Of a DNA stretch of 64,000 nt, positions 50,070 through 59,483 are shown one piece after another. The DNA comes from Glaciihabitans sp. dw_435 (lineage in GTDB: Bacteria; Actinomycetota; Actinomycetes; Actinomycetales; Microbacteriaceae). The stretch lies in assembly GCF_018449675.1 (NCBI RefSeq), contig NZ_JAAVUZ010000002.1, positions 372,001 to 436,000 of the forward strand, given 5' to 3'. Both the position numbers and the translations under genes were made by a program. Position 1 is the stretch's first letter, and each line of letters begins with the position of its first letter. Below the pieces are notes generated by a model, which was not told the DNA's origin, did no database searches, and was given only the letters and a program-made list of their open reading frames with translations.

Positions 50070-51569
50070 TTAGGCGCCGAACCGACCGGTCAGTCGCTGG
50101 TGAAAGCCGGTGCTGCGCGCGTCGAGACCGGTGAACGTGACCGCTGCGCCGTGGTGGGCGTATTTGGTCTCGATCGAGTCGAGGGCTGCGACGGTCGAGG
50201 CATCCCAAATCTGCGCCTGACTGAGATCAATGGTCACGAGCGCGGGGTCGTCGGCATACGCAAACCTGTCGACGAGATCGTTGCTGCTGCCGAAGAAGAG
50301 CGGCCCGCTCACCAGGTAGGCGACGTGATCTCCGGCGGCATCGAGGGCACGCTCGACCGAGATGACGTGCGCCACGCGCCGGGCGAAGAGCACCATGGCG
50401 AGAATCACACCGACGATGACGCCAAGCGCGAGGTTGTTTGTTGCGACCACGACGACAACCGTGACGACCATCACCAGGGTCTCCGGAATCGGCATTCTCC
50501 TCAGCGTCGACGGCGTGAGGCTGTGCCAGTCGACGGTGGTGATGGCGACGATCATCATCACGGCGGCGAGGGCGACCATCGGGATTTGCCCCATGATCGA
50601 GCTCAGGGCGGTAACCAGGAAGAGCAGGAACACGCCCGCAACGACCGTGGAGATGCGGGTACGGGCGCCGCCGGTCTTAACGTTCAGCACGGTCTGTCCG
50701 ATCATCGCGCAGCCGGCGATGCCGCCGTAGAAGCCGGCCAGGATGTTGGAGACCCCGAGTGCCCACGACTCACGGCCCTTGTGCGAGGAGCTATCCGTCA
50801 TCTCGTCGACGAGCTTCGCGGTCAACAACGTCTCCATCAGGCCGACAAACGCGACGCTCAGCGCGGTGGGGAGAATGATCCGCAGTGTCTCGAGGTTCAG
50901 CGGCACCAGGAACGGGGTGATGCCGGGCAGCTGCCCGGTCAGCGGTCCCTCGTCGGCGACGTTCGGCACTGTGAGGTTCGCGATGATGACGATCGCGGTC
51001 ACCACGACGATCGCGACCAGCGGGGACGGCACCGCCTTGGTAAATCGGGGCAACACGAAGATGATCGCGAGGGTCACCGCGAACAGCACGTAGGCCAGCC
51101 CCGGCACGTTCACGACGTGGGGAACCTGGGCCACGAAGATGAGGATGCCCAGGGCGTTGACGAATCCGATCATGACCGAGCGCGGGATGAACCGCATCAG
51201 CCGGGCAAGTCCGGCGAAGCCGAAGACGATCTGGATGAGCCCGGCAACGATCACCGTCGGCAACACGTATTCCACGCCACGGTCGTGAACGAGTGGGGCA
51301 ATGACGAGGGCAACGGAGCCGGCCGCGGCGGTGATGACGCCGGGACGTCCGCCGAGGATCGACATCGTGAGGGCGAGCACGATCGAGGCGACGAGGGACA
51401 CCATCGGGTCAACACCGGCGACGATCGAGAAGGAGATAACCTCCGGCACCAGCGCGAGCGTGGTGACCATGCCGGCGAGCACCTCACGGGAGAGCTGGCG
51501 CGGCGAGCGAAGGGCTGACAGCACGGTGATCGGGTTGCGAATCAGCGGCGGGCGTGCGGTATCGGACAT
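50070..51569 (-). CDS. SulP family anion permease with STAS domain
   Basis: 499 residues. About ten to twelve membrane helices (LAGMVTTLALVPEVISFSIVAGVDP, FIPRSVMIGFVNALGILIF, GCAMIGQTVLNVKTGG) and a C-terminal STAS domain (LVTIDLSQAQIWDASTVAALDSIE). SulP proteins move sulfate, bicarbonate or other anions across the membrane; the substrate cannot be told here. The short STAS domain and the SulP signature favour a bicarbonate- or sulfate-type carrier. No sulfate assimilation genes are nearby. Convergent with the flavoprotein gene. Confidence 0.92.
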   Translation of the reverse strand: MSDTARPPLIRNPITVLSALRSPRQLSREVLAGMVTTLALVPEVISFSIVAGVDPMVSLVASIVLALTMSILGGRPGVITAAAGSVALVIAPLVHDRGVEYVLPTVIVAGLIQIVFGFAGLARLMRFIPRSVMIGFVNALGILIFVAQVPHVVNVPGLAYVLFAVTLAIIFVLPRFTKAVPSPLVAIVVVTAIVIIANLTVPNVADEGPLTGQLPGITPFLVPLNLETLRIILPTALSVAFVGLMETLLTAKLVDEMTDSSSHKGRESWALGVSNILAGFYGGIAGCAMIGQTVLNVKTGGARTRISTVVAGVFLLFLVTALSSIMGQIPMVALAAVMMIVAITTVDWHSLTPSTLRRMPIPETLVMVVTVVVVVATNNLALGVIVGVILAMVLFARRVAHVISVERALDAAGDHVAYLVSGPLFFGSSNDLVDRFAYADDPALVTIDLSQAQIWDASTVAALDSIETKYAHHGAAVTFTGLDARSTGFHQRLTGRFGA

Positions 51570-51599
51570 GGATGACTCCGGGTGCGGAGACTTAGCCGG

Positions 51600-52265
51600 T
51601 TACGCGAAGTCGGGGTCGGGCGAGGACGCGTAGGCAACGTCGACGCGGGGGCGCCAGCCGTTGTTCAGGATTCCGCCGGACTCTTCGAGGTAGCAGGCAC
51701 CGCAGAGCGATTCGTAGGTGACGTCGACGCCATCGATCGCGACCTGGTCGCCATCGAAGATGTACACTCCGTCGACGGTGCGCGCGTTGAAGACTGCCTT
51801 GCGTCCGCAGCGGCAGATCGTCTTGAGTTCTTCGAGCGAGTGCGAGACCTCGAGCAGACGACGGCTGCCGGGAAACGCGACAGTCTGGAAGTCCGTGCGG
51901 ATGCCATACGCAAGCACGGGAACACCCTCAAGAATCGCGATGCGCAGCAGGTCGTCTACCTGGGATTCGGTGAGGAACTGCGCCTCGTCGACCAGCAGGC
52001 ACGAGACATCCACCCCCGTCTCGCGCTTGACGCGGGCACGCTCGACGTTGAACGCCTCGAGAATGTCGTCGGTCGGTGAGACGGTGAAATCGACGGGGCG
52101 CGAGACCCCGAGACGGGAGACGATGAGCGACTCACCCTTGGTATCCACGGAGGGCTTGGCCAGCAACACCTGCTGGTTGCGTTCCTCATAGTTATACGCG
52201 GCCTGCAGCAGCGCCGTGCTCTTGCCGCTGTTCATGGCGCCGTAGCGGAAGTAAAGCTTCGACAC
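51600..52265 (-). CDS. tdk: thymidine kinase
   Basis: 221 residues from a GTG placed directly after the stop codon of the response-regulator gene. P-loop GAMNSGKST, Walker B CLLVDEAQFL, lid AYGIRTDFQTVAFPGS, zinc-binding ICRCGRKA and SLCGACYLEE, and FDGDQVAIDG are all present: a complete type II thymidine kinase for the dTMP salvage pathway. The zero-nucleotide junction with the regulator suggests coupled translation, which is an odd partnership. Confidence 0.95.
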   Translation of the reverse strand: MSKLYFRYGAMNSGKSTALLQAAYNYEERNQQVLLAKPSVDTKGESLIVSRLGVSRPVDFTVSPTDDILEAFNVERARVKRETGVDVSCLLVDEAQFLTESQVDDLLRIAILEGVPVLAYGIRTDFQTVAFPGSRRLLEVSHSLEELKTICRCGRKAVFNARTVDGVYIFDGDQVAIDGVDVTYESLCGACYLEESGGILNNGWRPRVDVAYASSPDPDFA

Positions 52266-52976
52266 TTATCTGAGGTACCCGTCTTCTGCGGCTCGCCTGA
52301 TCAGGTCTGCCTTTTTGCTGGCCGGCCGGTTGGCCTTTGCGTACTTCTCGCGCACGCGCCGCAGGTAGGTCTTCGCAGTCTCGTACTGGACGTTCATCTG
52401 CGAGGCAACCTCTGTGGTGCTGAAGCCCGAGACATACAGTTTAAAGGCTTCAACCTCCCCCGCGCTGAGCTTGGGCCGCACCTGCTGCGGCATCGCTCCC
52501 CCGGGCAGCGGGCGCCAGTCGCGCTGCAGCGTTGCGTCGTGGGCGATGCCCATCACGGTGCGTGCAGAGTCCATGACCTCGCGCATCGACATGGACTTGG
52601 TCAAAAAAGCGGATGCCCCTGCCGCCATGGCCCGGTCGTGCGACTCCTGCGTATCCAGGCTGGTCAGCACGATCACCTTGGCACCGGCGGCGCGGCACGT
52701 GCGCACGCGGGCCTCGATCGAGACCGATTCCTTCAGCTGGAAGTCGATGAACACCAGGTCCGTCGGAAACTGATCGCTGTGGACGAGTTGCAACCACGTG
52801 CTGGCGCTCAGCACCAGGTCGAAGTCGGGCGCGTTCGCCGCGATCCAGCTGGAGAGGCTATCGAGCAGCACCTCGTGGTCGTCGAGGATCGCGAGGCGAA
52901 CCCGAGTGACTGGCGTGCTGACTACCCCCGGCTGCGCCCCCGACGCCGCTGGCGTCCGCGCCTCGCTACTGCTCAT
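52266..52976 (-). CDS. LuxR/NarL family response regulator
   Basis: 236 residues. Receiver domain about 24-150 with acidic pocket LAILDDHE, phospho-acceptor aspartate in DLVFIDFQLKE, ILTSLD and the lysine FLTKS; LuxR-type DNA-binding domain about 165-236 with KLSAGEVEAFKLYVSGFSTTEVASQMNVQYETAKTYLRRVREKY. Cognate of the histidine kinase two genes upstream; the intermediate gene overlaps it by 11 nt. The DNA-binding domain ends GYLR. Confidence 0.92.
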   Translation of the reverse strand: MSSSEARTPAASGAQPGVVSTPVTRVRLAILDDHEVLLDSLSSWIAANAPDFDLVLSASTWLQLVHSDQFPTDLVFIDFQLKESVSIEARVRTCRAAGAKVIVLTSLDTQESHDRAMAAGASAFLTKSMSMREVMDSARTVMGIAHDATLQRDWRPLPGGAMPQQVRPKLSAGEVEAFKLYVSGFSTTEVASQMNVQYETAKTYLRRVREKYAKANRPASKKADLIRRAAEDGYLR

Positions 52977-54132
52977 ACGAGAACCTTAGTGTCAGATGTG
53001 TCTTATTGGTCGCTACACGCATGTGGGGAAACACCACCCGAACAGCGGCGAAATACGGTCGTAAATGCGCGTGCATCGCCCGCGGTTTTTTCGTCTGGGC
53101 GGTGATCACCATATCGGTGCTTTTCATGTCTCCCGTGACAACGGCCGAGAACCCCGCGGGTGTCAGCGACGATTCCGCGAACAGGGCCACGAGCAGCGCG
53201 CGTACCGAGACACGTTGTTCGTAGGTAAGGAGGTCGGCCAGCCGCGCGTCATCCCGAACCGCTGTCACCGCGTGGAGCTCGTAGCCGGCCTTGTGCGCCG
53301 ACTCCTCGGCGGCGTCGGCCAGCCAGCCGCTGTTGACGTCCGCGATCATGATCGCGCGGAAGGCCTCGGAGATCGAGCGCGCATGCTCGAGGTCGGCGTC
53401 GGTGACCTGCTCGCTGCTGAGAAGATCACTGAAGAATGGCACGACCTCCTGATTGAGCACCGTCACGCGGTCCTGCTGCACCGAGCGGGCGAAGGCGGGC
53501 TTGAGCAGTGAGGCAAGTTCGAGGGACGCGGATGCCGCGTGCGCCTGCCACCGCTCGCGGGCGGTCACCGCGGCGTTCGCAAACTCGATACCGGCGGAGG
53601 TCAGGGCCACGACGGGCAGGATCCCGATGATGATCAGCACCGCCAGCGGAATAGGCAGGTTGAATCGGGCGGACTCGGCCGCGATGAGCACTACGAGAAA
53701 GCCGCCCGCGGCGAGGCCCACCATCGCCAGAGACCGGGCCGACCGGTACGGCGTGGCCGCTACCAGCAGGATGCCGAGGGTGATCATGCCCCACTGGTCC
53801 CGCAGCGTCATGTCGGTTGCCGTCTGCGCGAGCGAGCCGAACAGCGCGGCCAGGGCGCCGAGGCCCGCGACGGTCCAGTGGATACGCCCGGTGAAGGGCG
53901 CCCGCATCGGACTGGTGGCGTACACGAGAAGAGCGGATGCCACGATCAGGCAGAGAATCGCGAGCACCGTGAACACCGGCCGCTCGGTCTGCTCCCATCG
54001 GGCCAGCCCGAGGAGCAGGCCTATGACCGGCGCGGCAATGGCGGCGATATGCGTGAGGGGCAGCGCGCCGAGGGTGCCGAGCGGATCCAGCTGTTGGAGG
54101 CTGCGTTCCCGGAGGCCTGACCTGGTGCTCAT
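52966..54132 (-). CDS. membrane sensor-like protein, possible pseudo-kinase partner
   Basis: 388 residues from MSTRSGLRERSL. Six or so hydrophobic helices (about 28-185), then a cytoplasmic helical region (SASLELASLLKPAFARSVQQDR) and a C-terminal domain ending MRVATNKTHLTLRFSYEQ. The layout is that of a membrane histidine kinase, but no HD motif, N box or glycine boxes are present. It is overlapped by 4 nt with the kinase upstream and 11 nt with the regulator downstream. It may be a degenerate kinase or a regulatory subunit of the pair; that is inference. Confidence 0.8.
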   Translation of the reverse strand: MSTRSGLRERSLQQLDPLGTLGALPLTHIAAIAAPVIGLLLGLARWEQTERPVFTVLAILCLIVASALLVYATSPMRAPFTGRIHWTVAGLGALAALFGSLAQTATDMTLRDQWGMITLGILLVAATPYRSARSLAMVGLAAGGFLVVLIAAESARFNLPIPLAVLIIIGILPVVALTSAGIEFANAAVTARERWQAHAASASLELASLLKPAFARSVQQDRVTVLNQEVVPFFSDLLSSEQVTDADLEHARSISEAFRAIMIADVNSGWLADAAEESAHKAGYELHAVTAVRDDARLADLLTYEQRVSVRALLVALFAESSLTPAGFSAVVTGDMKSTDMVITAQTKKPRAMHAHLRPYFAAVRVVFPHMRVATNKTHLTLRFSYEQ

Positions 54133-55322
54133 GCGGACTCCTGCGGGCCAGCAGGCACGGTGAGGAGCACCGCAGTGCCGTTGCCCGGGGTACTCCAGAT
54201 TTGCGCGGTGCCGCCGGACTGGGTCATCCGCCCCGTCACCGACTGCCGCAGGCCCAGCCGATCGGCGCGCGTGGACTTCGGATCGAACCCCTTGCCGCTG
54301 TCGAGCACCATGACCGAGACGGCCGTCGGGGTGCTGGAGACGATGACGTCCGCGCGGGTGGTGCCGGAGTGCTTGAGCACGTTGATGAGCAGTTGCTCGG
54401 TGGCGAGGGCGAGCGACTGGCGGCGGTCCGCGACCACTCGGATGAGGTCGTCGAACGCGCCGGACGTCTCGACCGTGAGTCCCTGTTCGCGCACCGCCTG
54501 GATTACCTGCACGACCTCGCACTTCGAAGGAGAGCCGAAGATCGGGTCTTCCTCCTCGGGTTCGGCGAGCCATTCCTGGCCGATCAGCACCACGAGGTCC
54601 TTCTCGAGGGTGCGGCGCACGAACGGATCGATGGCGCCGGCGGTTCCGCCGGCGACGAGCGAGAGGTGTCCGAGCACGGTGTCGTGCAGGAGAGCCGCGG
54701 CTCGGCTCTCGACCCGGGAGCGCACAACGGCGAATTGCTCGTCCCTGGCGGCCCGGTGAAGGCCCGCCTGGCCACGCGCAGCTTTGCGGCGGGCGGATCC
54801 CGCAACCACGCGAATGATCACGATCACGACGAGTGCGGCGAGGGACCCCATGTCGACCCCGGTGTGCATGCCGATGACCGCGGTGGAGATCTGGGCGGAG
54901 AGGGCTCCCGTAACGAATCCCGCGACGGGCCAGACGATCGATTCGGCAACCGTGCGCGCGGGGCCGCTCGTCATGACGAGAGCCACCAGCGGGAGATTGA
55001 GCAGGAACAGACCGTTGAGCACGGCCGCGGGCATCTGCTCGACCAGCACGACCGTATACACGGCGACGGCCACCCCGCTGACCGCCAGATAGAGAATCGC
55101 GTTCAGCCGTGTGGACCGCTGGTTCAGAACGGCGAGGAAGAACCCCATGGGCGCGAGGGCGATGAGCGCTGGCCACAGCGGCCGGTCCAAATAGACGAAC
55201 TGGTACGCCACAACCAACAGAAAAGCCCCGGCCAGCACCACCGTCGCAATCGCGTGCAATGCGCGGGATAGCGATCGGTGGGTACTGATCGGGGCCAAAT
55301 GGCTAGGGAGCCCAAGCGTCAT
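54129..55322 (-). CDS. sensor histidine kinase (HisKA_3-type)
   Basis: 397 residues. Five or six N-terminal membrane helices (about 22-175), then RAAALLHDTVLGHLSLV with the candidate phospho-acceptor histidine, and a HATPase domain with N box EQLLINVLKHSG, G1 box LDSGKGFDP, G2 GLRQSVTGRM and GNGTAVLLTVP. It is the first gene of a three-gene operon with a membrane protein and a LuxR-type regulator. No extracellular sensing domain is visible, so it probably senses within the membrane. Confidence 0.9.
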   Translation of the reverse strand: MTLGLPSHLAPISTHRSLSRALHAIATVVLAGAFLLVVAYQFVYLDRPLWPALIALAPMGFFLAVLNQRSTRLNAILYLAVSGVAVAVYTVVLVEQMPAAVLNGLFLLNLPLVALVMTSGPARTVAESIVWPVAGFVTGALSAQISTAVIGMHTGVDMGSLAALVVIVIIRVVAGSARRKAARGQAGLHRAARDEQFAVVRSRVESRAAALLHDTVLGHLSLVAGGTAGAIDPFVRRTLEKDLVVLIGQEWLAEPEEEDPIFGSPSKCEVVQVIQAVREQGLTVETSGAFDDLIRVVADRRQSLALATEQLLINVLKHSGTTRADVIVSSTPTAVSVMVLDSGKGFDPKSTRADRLGLRQSVTGRMTQSGGTAQIWSTPGNGTAVLLTVPAGPQESA

Positions 55323-55353
55323 GCCTGGACTCCCTAGATCACGATGAAGCTAT

Positions 55354-55926
55354 TTACGCCTGAGTGCCGTGCGAGCGGTTGCGACGAACGATGGTCATCG
55401 CGGTGATGAAGCCAGCACCGATGACGAGCAGTCCGCCACCGAACCAGAAGTACGGAAGCGAGTCGGTACCGGTCTCAGCGAGTCCATCCGTGGTTCCGTC
55501 AGCGGCGTCAGCGGCCGTGTCAGCCGGAACGGCGGCGACGGTCAGCGTCTGGGTCTGGTTGAAGCTGGCGCCAACTCCGTCATCGGCCGAGACCGCGAGG
55601 GTGTAGGTGCTGCCGGGAGCAGCGTTGGTGGGGAGGCTCACGTCGAAGGTGAGCGAACCGTCAGCGGCAACCGCGACGGTGCTGGTGAGAGTTGAAGCTG
55701 CGGTGATGGTCGCCTCTTCGGCGGCCAGGTCACCCGTGAGCGAGATGTTCGCGGGGGTTCCGGGAGCCTCACCGGTCTCGGGTGCCGAGAACGTGATGTC
55801 TGCACCGGGAGCAGCGGTGTTGGCGCTGATGTCGCTCGGGTAGGTCTCGTCAGCGTTGGCTGCGGTCGTTGCGGTCAGTGCGAGTGCGGCTGCGAGAACG
55901 GCAACTGCTGCGATACGTGTCTTCAC
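55354..55926 (-). CDS. LAXTG-type cell-wall-anchored surface protein
   Basis: 190 residues from a GTG with AAGGGGG 8 nt upstream. The signal peptide (VKTRIAAVAVLAAALALTATTAANA) is followed by a secreted domain of about 110 residues with Ig-like strands (TYTLAVSADDGVGASFNQTQTLTV), an Ala/Asp/Thr linker, the sorting motif LAETG, a hydrophobic helix and the basic tail RRNRSHGTQA. LAXTG is the recognition form of class E sortases in Actinobacteria. No sortase gene is in the window. It lies beside DUF4012 and glycan genes. Confidence 0.85.
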   Translation of the reverse strand: MKTRIAAVAVLAAALALTATTAANADETYPSDISANTAAPGADITFSAPETGEAPGTPANISLTGDLAAEEATITAASTLTSTVAVAADGSLTFDVSLPTNAAPGSTYTLAVSADDGVGASFNQTQTLTVAAVPADTAADAADGTTDGLAETGTDSLPYFWFGGGLLVIGAGFITAMTIVRRNRSHGTQA

Positions 55927-56088
55927 GATGGTTTCCCCCTTGGAAAAATTTGGGACGACGGTCAGGAATTCGGGTGCCGCCCCAGAAGATTGTGATGAGT
56001 CTACTTGGCGTATTCCGAAATTAGTACAGGTTGTCACGTTACGAAAGAGTAAACATTCGCTGTGACCCCATAGTGGGGCGCACGGCCC

Positions 56089-57969
56089 CTACTTGGCAAG
56101 AGCGAAAACTACTGGGTTCTCGTCCGCTTGGGCCGTCGTGTCTCCGCCTGGAGCCGTCGTGGTGGTGTCGCAGTCCAGGTAATTGTCGAGAGCTGTCGAG
56201 ACAGGCCCTGCCATCGGCGTGTGTTCCAACGTCGCGGTTGTCGACGCGCCGACAGGACCAACGAAGCTAAAGGAGACCTCGGTGGACTCACCGGGAGCGA
56301 GCTGCACTTGGACCCCCGAGACTGCCAATCCATCGTGTTCGCTGTTCACGAAGGCCTTGGACTTGCCCCCAACGACAACTCCTGTGGCCGTTGATCCGGC
56401 GGGCGCATAGACGTAGATGCTTGTTTTGACATCTCCCATCTTCACGCCGTACGCACCGTCCCCGGTGACATACTTCGGGAGCGAGGTGGCGGCGTCCGCC
56501 GGCGCGGTGGAACGAAGCCGCACGCGAACGTCGAAATTGGGACGCTGGTCCGCCCGGCAGACGGCAGCCGAGATACCGATCGAGCTCTGGACGTAATAGT
56601 CCATCTTCGCGCCAGTGGCGTCGTTGAAATAAACACCGAACCCCGACGCATTCTTACTGCTCGTGGGGAGCGGACCCGCGAGGGTGGACGCGACCATTTG
56701 GGTCTGCTCCTCGGGGTGAGCGCTCCAAATGTGAATGCGGTGTTCGGCAGACGCATCACTCAAAGCGCTCAGCAGGGCGCCACTGTCCGTGGTTCCCTTC
56801 GTGAGTAGCCCGAAGATCTGGCTCGTCACCTGCGAGAAGAATTTGTCCTGATCATCGGGATCCGGAAACTTCGAGTACACCGTACTGAGAAGCGTCTCTG
56901 CTGCGTTGTCCGAAGTAAGGGTCACGCCCGACGATGTATCAACGGGGCCAGTCGCTTTCAGAATGTATCCGAGCGCAACCGGATCCACCGAGATCACGCC
57001 GTCGAGGGTCTGCCCAGTTTTCTGCTTCCACATTGCAGCCGCCAGTTCGCCCGACCGAGCGAAGTCCGGCGTGAACGTGACGTCCTGCATGTAGGTACCG
57101 AGAATGTTCTTGTAGAGAGTCTTCTCTTCTGTTGTCAGCGTCAAGACCGGCTTGGGGAACTGGCCTAAAGCGGTGGCGGACGACCGTGCGCCGAGGCTCA
57201 GCGCGCCGTCGTTCGCCTTGACGACCGCCAGTGCTCCGGGGATCCCGCCAGTCGCCCGCAGCTCGGAATTGTTCAATGACAGCAGTAGGTAGGTTCGAGG
57301 AGAGTCTCCACCCATCATGGACGGAAGCACCTGCGCGGCCGTTGCCAGCCCGTCGACAGTTTCCGACGTTGAGTCGACAACGCCGATGAGCTGATCGATG
57401 GCTTCACCCACCTGAGGAACAGTGTCTCGGGTATTAATCGCCTGCGCCTGCACGGTGGCACTGTCAAGCGCGTCACGCGCAGAAGCAAGCAGTGGAGCCG
57501 CAGTGGTGAAGATACTCAGGTCGATCTTGCCGTCTTTTGGAGAAAGACTGTCGACTGAAAAGGTCTTGGCCAATTCAGCAAGAGGCGGCAGGGCTTCGTC
57601 AGCTACCCCGTGGATCATTGCTGCGGCTTCGCGGAACGCTGTGAGATTTGCCCCCACGATGGGCAGTACTTCCGTAGCTCGCCAAATTGGATCCGAAGTT
57701 AGACTCTCCGCCTTAGCCGCGCGCTCTCTCAACTCGGCGACGCCGGAGGCGATCCCTGCCGAGTCTCCAGATACCGCATCGTCACTGATCGAGTGAACGA
57801 GCGGCACAGCGCCCAGCAGCTGATCACGCGCGATGAGCGCCCGGATCGCAACCCACAAGACCACAAAGAGCACAATTGCGACGACTGCCGCAACAATCCA
57901 GAGGATCAGACGACGTCGTGGCGACGGATTGGCGCGTCGGCCGCGGCGACTATGCGACGTGGTCGACAT
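56089..57969 (-). CDS. DUF4012 domain-containing membrane protein
   Basis: 626 residues. A basic N-terminus SRRGRRANPSPRRR, one membrane helix (about 21-47), then a long extracellular region with the DUF4012 features LLSLNNSELRATGGIPGA, VTFTPDFARSGELAAAMWKQKTGQTLDGVISVDPVALGYILKATGP and DNYLDCDTTTT at the end. The function is not known; the family is often found near exopolysaccharide genes in Actinobacteria. It lies between ugd and the LAETG surface protein. Confidence 0.9.
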   Translation of the reverse strand: MSTTSHSRRGRRANPSPRRRLILWIVAAVVAIVLFVVLWVAIRALIARDQLLGAVPLVHSISDDAVSGDSAGIASGVAELRERAAKAESLTSDPIWRATEVLPIVGANLTAFREAAAMIHGVADEALPPLAELAKTFSVDSLSPKDGKIDLSIFTTAAPLLASARDALDSATVQAQAINTRDTVPQVGEAIDQLIGVVDSTSETVDGLATAAQVLPSMMGGDSPRTYLLLSLNNSELRATGGIPGALAVVKANDGALSLGARSSATALGQFPKPVLTLTTEEKTLYKNILGTYMQDVTFTPDFARSGELAAAMWKQKTGQTLDGVISVDPVALGYILKATGPVDTSSGVTLTSDNAAETLLSTVYSKFPDPDDQDKFFSQVTSQIFGLLTKGTTDSGALLSALSDASAEHRIHIWSAHPEEQTQMVASTLAGPLPTSSKNASGFGVYFNDATGAKMDYYVQSSIGISAAVCRADQRPNFDVRVRLRSTAPADAATSLPKYVTGDGAYGVKMGDVKTSIYVYAPAGSTATGVVVGGKSKAFVNSEHDGLAVSGVQVQLAPGESTEVSFSFVGPVGASTTATLEHTPMAGPVSTALDNYLDCDTTTTAPGGDTTAQADENPVVFALAK

Positions 57970-58058
57970 GCTCTCTCAATTCCCCTAGTTCGATTCCCTG
58001 AAATCGACGGACTTCGAGACTAATGCAGCAAAGCCTACGATTCGTCACGTGTAAAACC

Positions 58059-59369
58059 CTACGGGCGACCAAGTCCGCGGTAGGTCCAGCCCGCGTCCCG
58101 CCATGCGGCCGCGTCGAGGCAGTTCCGCCCATCAATAACAATCGCGCCGCGAGCCACCGCGGCGACAGCCACGGGATCGAGTTCGCGGAATTCTTTCCAC
58201 TCCGTCACGACAACGACTACGTCGGCACCCTCGAGCGCCTCCATCGTATCTTCGGTGAGGGAGAGCTGTGGATGGAGACGACGAGCGGGAACCGTGGCTT
58301 CGGGGTCCGTCGAAGTCACATCAGCACCAAGTCCGTGGAGTCGCACTGCAACGTCCAGTGCCGGCGAGTCCCGGATGTCGTCCGAGTTCGGCTTGAAAGC
58401 CAACCCCAGGACCGCGACCTTCTTTTGATAGACGTTGCCGCCGAGCGCATCTACGACAAGCTGCACGACCCGGTCGCGCTGACGAAGGTTGATCGCGTCG
58501 ACCTCTTTCAAGAAGGCCACCGACTCTCCGCGCCCGAGCTCTTCGGCACGCGCGGTGAACGCACGGATGTCCTTGGGAAGGCAACCACCGCCAAATCCAA
58601 CTCCGGCGTTCAGGAACTTGCGGCCGATACGCGCGTCAAACCCAATGGCGTCTGCCAGCTGGGTGACATCAGCGCCAGTAACCTCGGCAATCTCTGCCAT
58701 CGCGTTGATGAAGGAGATCTTGGTCGCAAGAAAAGCGTTGGCCGAGACCTTTACTAGCTCGGCAGTGGCGTAATCGGTGACGACGAGAGGCGTGTCCTTG
58801 GAGAGCGCTGTGGCGTACACCTCGTCCAGAAGCGCCTTGGCGTGCGAGCCAGCGTCGCCGGACGGAATGCCGTAGACCAGGCGATCAGGAGCGATCGTGT
58901 CTTGCACGGCGAAGCCCTCACGCAGAAACTCGGGATTCCACGCCAGGAGGGCGCCCGATCCAGCTGAAATCTTCTCGGCAAGGCGGGCGGCCGTACCTAC
59001 AGGCACCGTCGACTTGCCAGCGACGAGATCGCCATCGGAAAGGAACGGGATGAGTCCGTCGATCGCCGCATTGACGTACGTCAGGTCCGCAGCCTGCTCA
59101 CCCTTGCGCTGCGGAGTACCCACCGCAATGAAATGAACTTGAGAACCCTGAGCGTCAGCCATATCTGTGCTGAAGCGCAGTCGACCGGTCGCGATTGACG
59201 ACGTCAGGATCTCGGGCAGCCCCGGCTCGAAGAACGGCGCCTCTCCACGAGAAAGCATTGCGATCTTCGCCGCGTCGACGTCGATCCCCACGACGTCATG
59301 ACCGAGTTCCGCCATACTCGCAGCGTGGACGGCGCCGAGGTAGCCGCAACCAATTACAGACATCTTCAT
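58059..59369 (-). CDS. UDP-glucose 6-dehydrogenase
   Basis: 436 residues from MKMSVIGCGYLGAVHAASMA. NAD-binding GCGYLG motif, AVGTPQRKG, KSTVPVGTA, EFLREGFAVQD, catalytic cysteine FGGGCLPKDI, and AVLGLAFKPNSDDIRDSP. Oxidises UDP-glucose to UDP-glucuronate, a precursor of acidic exopolysaccharide or cell-wall polymers. A second ATG two codons later (MSVIGCGY) is equally possible. The gene is in the glycan cluster downstream of rmlCD. Confidence 0.94.
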   Translation of the reverse strand: MKMSVIGCGYLGAVHAASMAELGHDVVGIDVDAAKIAMLSRGEAPFFEPGLPEILTSSIATGRLRFSTDMADAQGSQVHFIAVGTPQRKGEQAADLTYVNAAIDGLIPFLSDGDLVAGKSTVPVGTAARLAEKISAGSGALLAWNPEFLREGFAVQDTIAPDRLVYGIPSGDAGSHAKALLDEVYATALSKDTPLVVTDYATAELVKVSANAFLATKISFINAMAEIAEVTGADVTQLADAIGFDARIGRKFLNAGVGFGGGCLPKDIRAFTARAEELGRGESVAFLKEVDAINLRQRDRVVQLVVDALGGNVYQKKVAVLGLAFKPNSDDIRDSPALDVAVRLHGLGADVTSTDPEATVPARRLHPQLSLTEDTMEALEGADVVVVVTEWKEFRELDPVAVAAVARGAIVIDGRNCLDAAAWRDAGWTYRGLGRP

Positions 59370-59483
59370 AGGTTCAATGCTTTCGTTCGGGTAAGTCGGC
59401 AATCGCTGATCCGCCGAAGCGAAGGTGTGAGCCGCGAATTGAGAATACCGGTTCAGTCCTGAATCGGTGATTTCTGAACGCGG

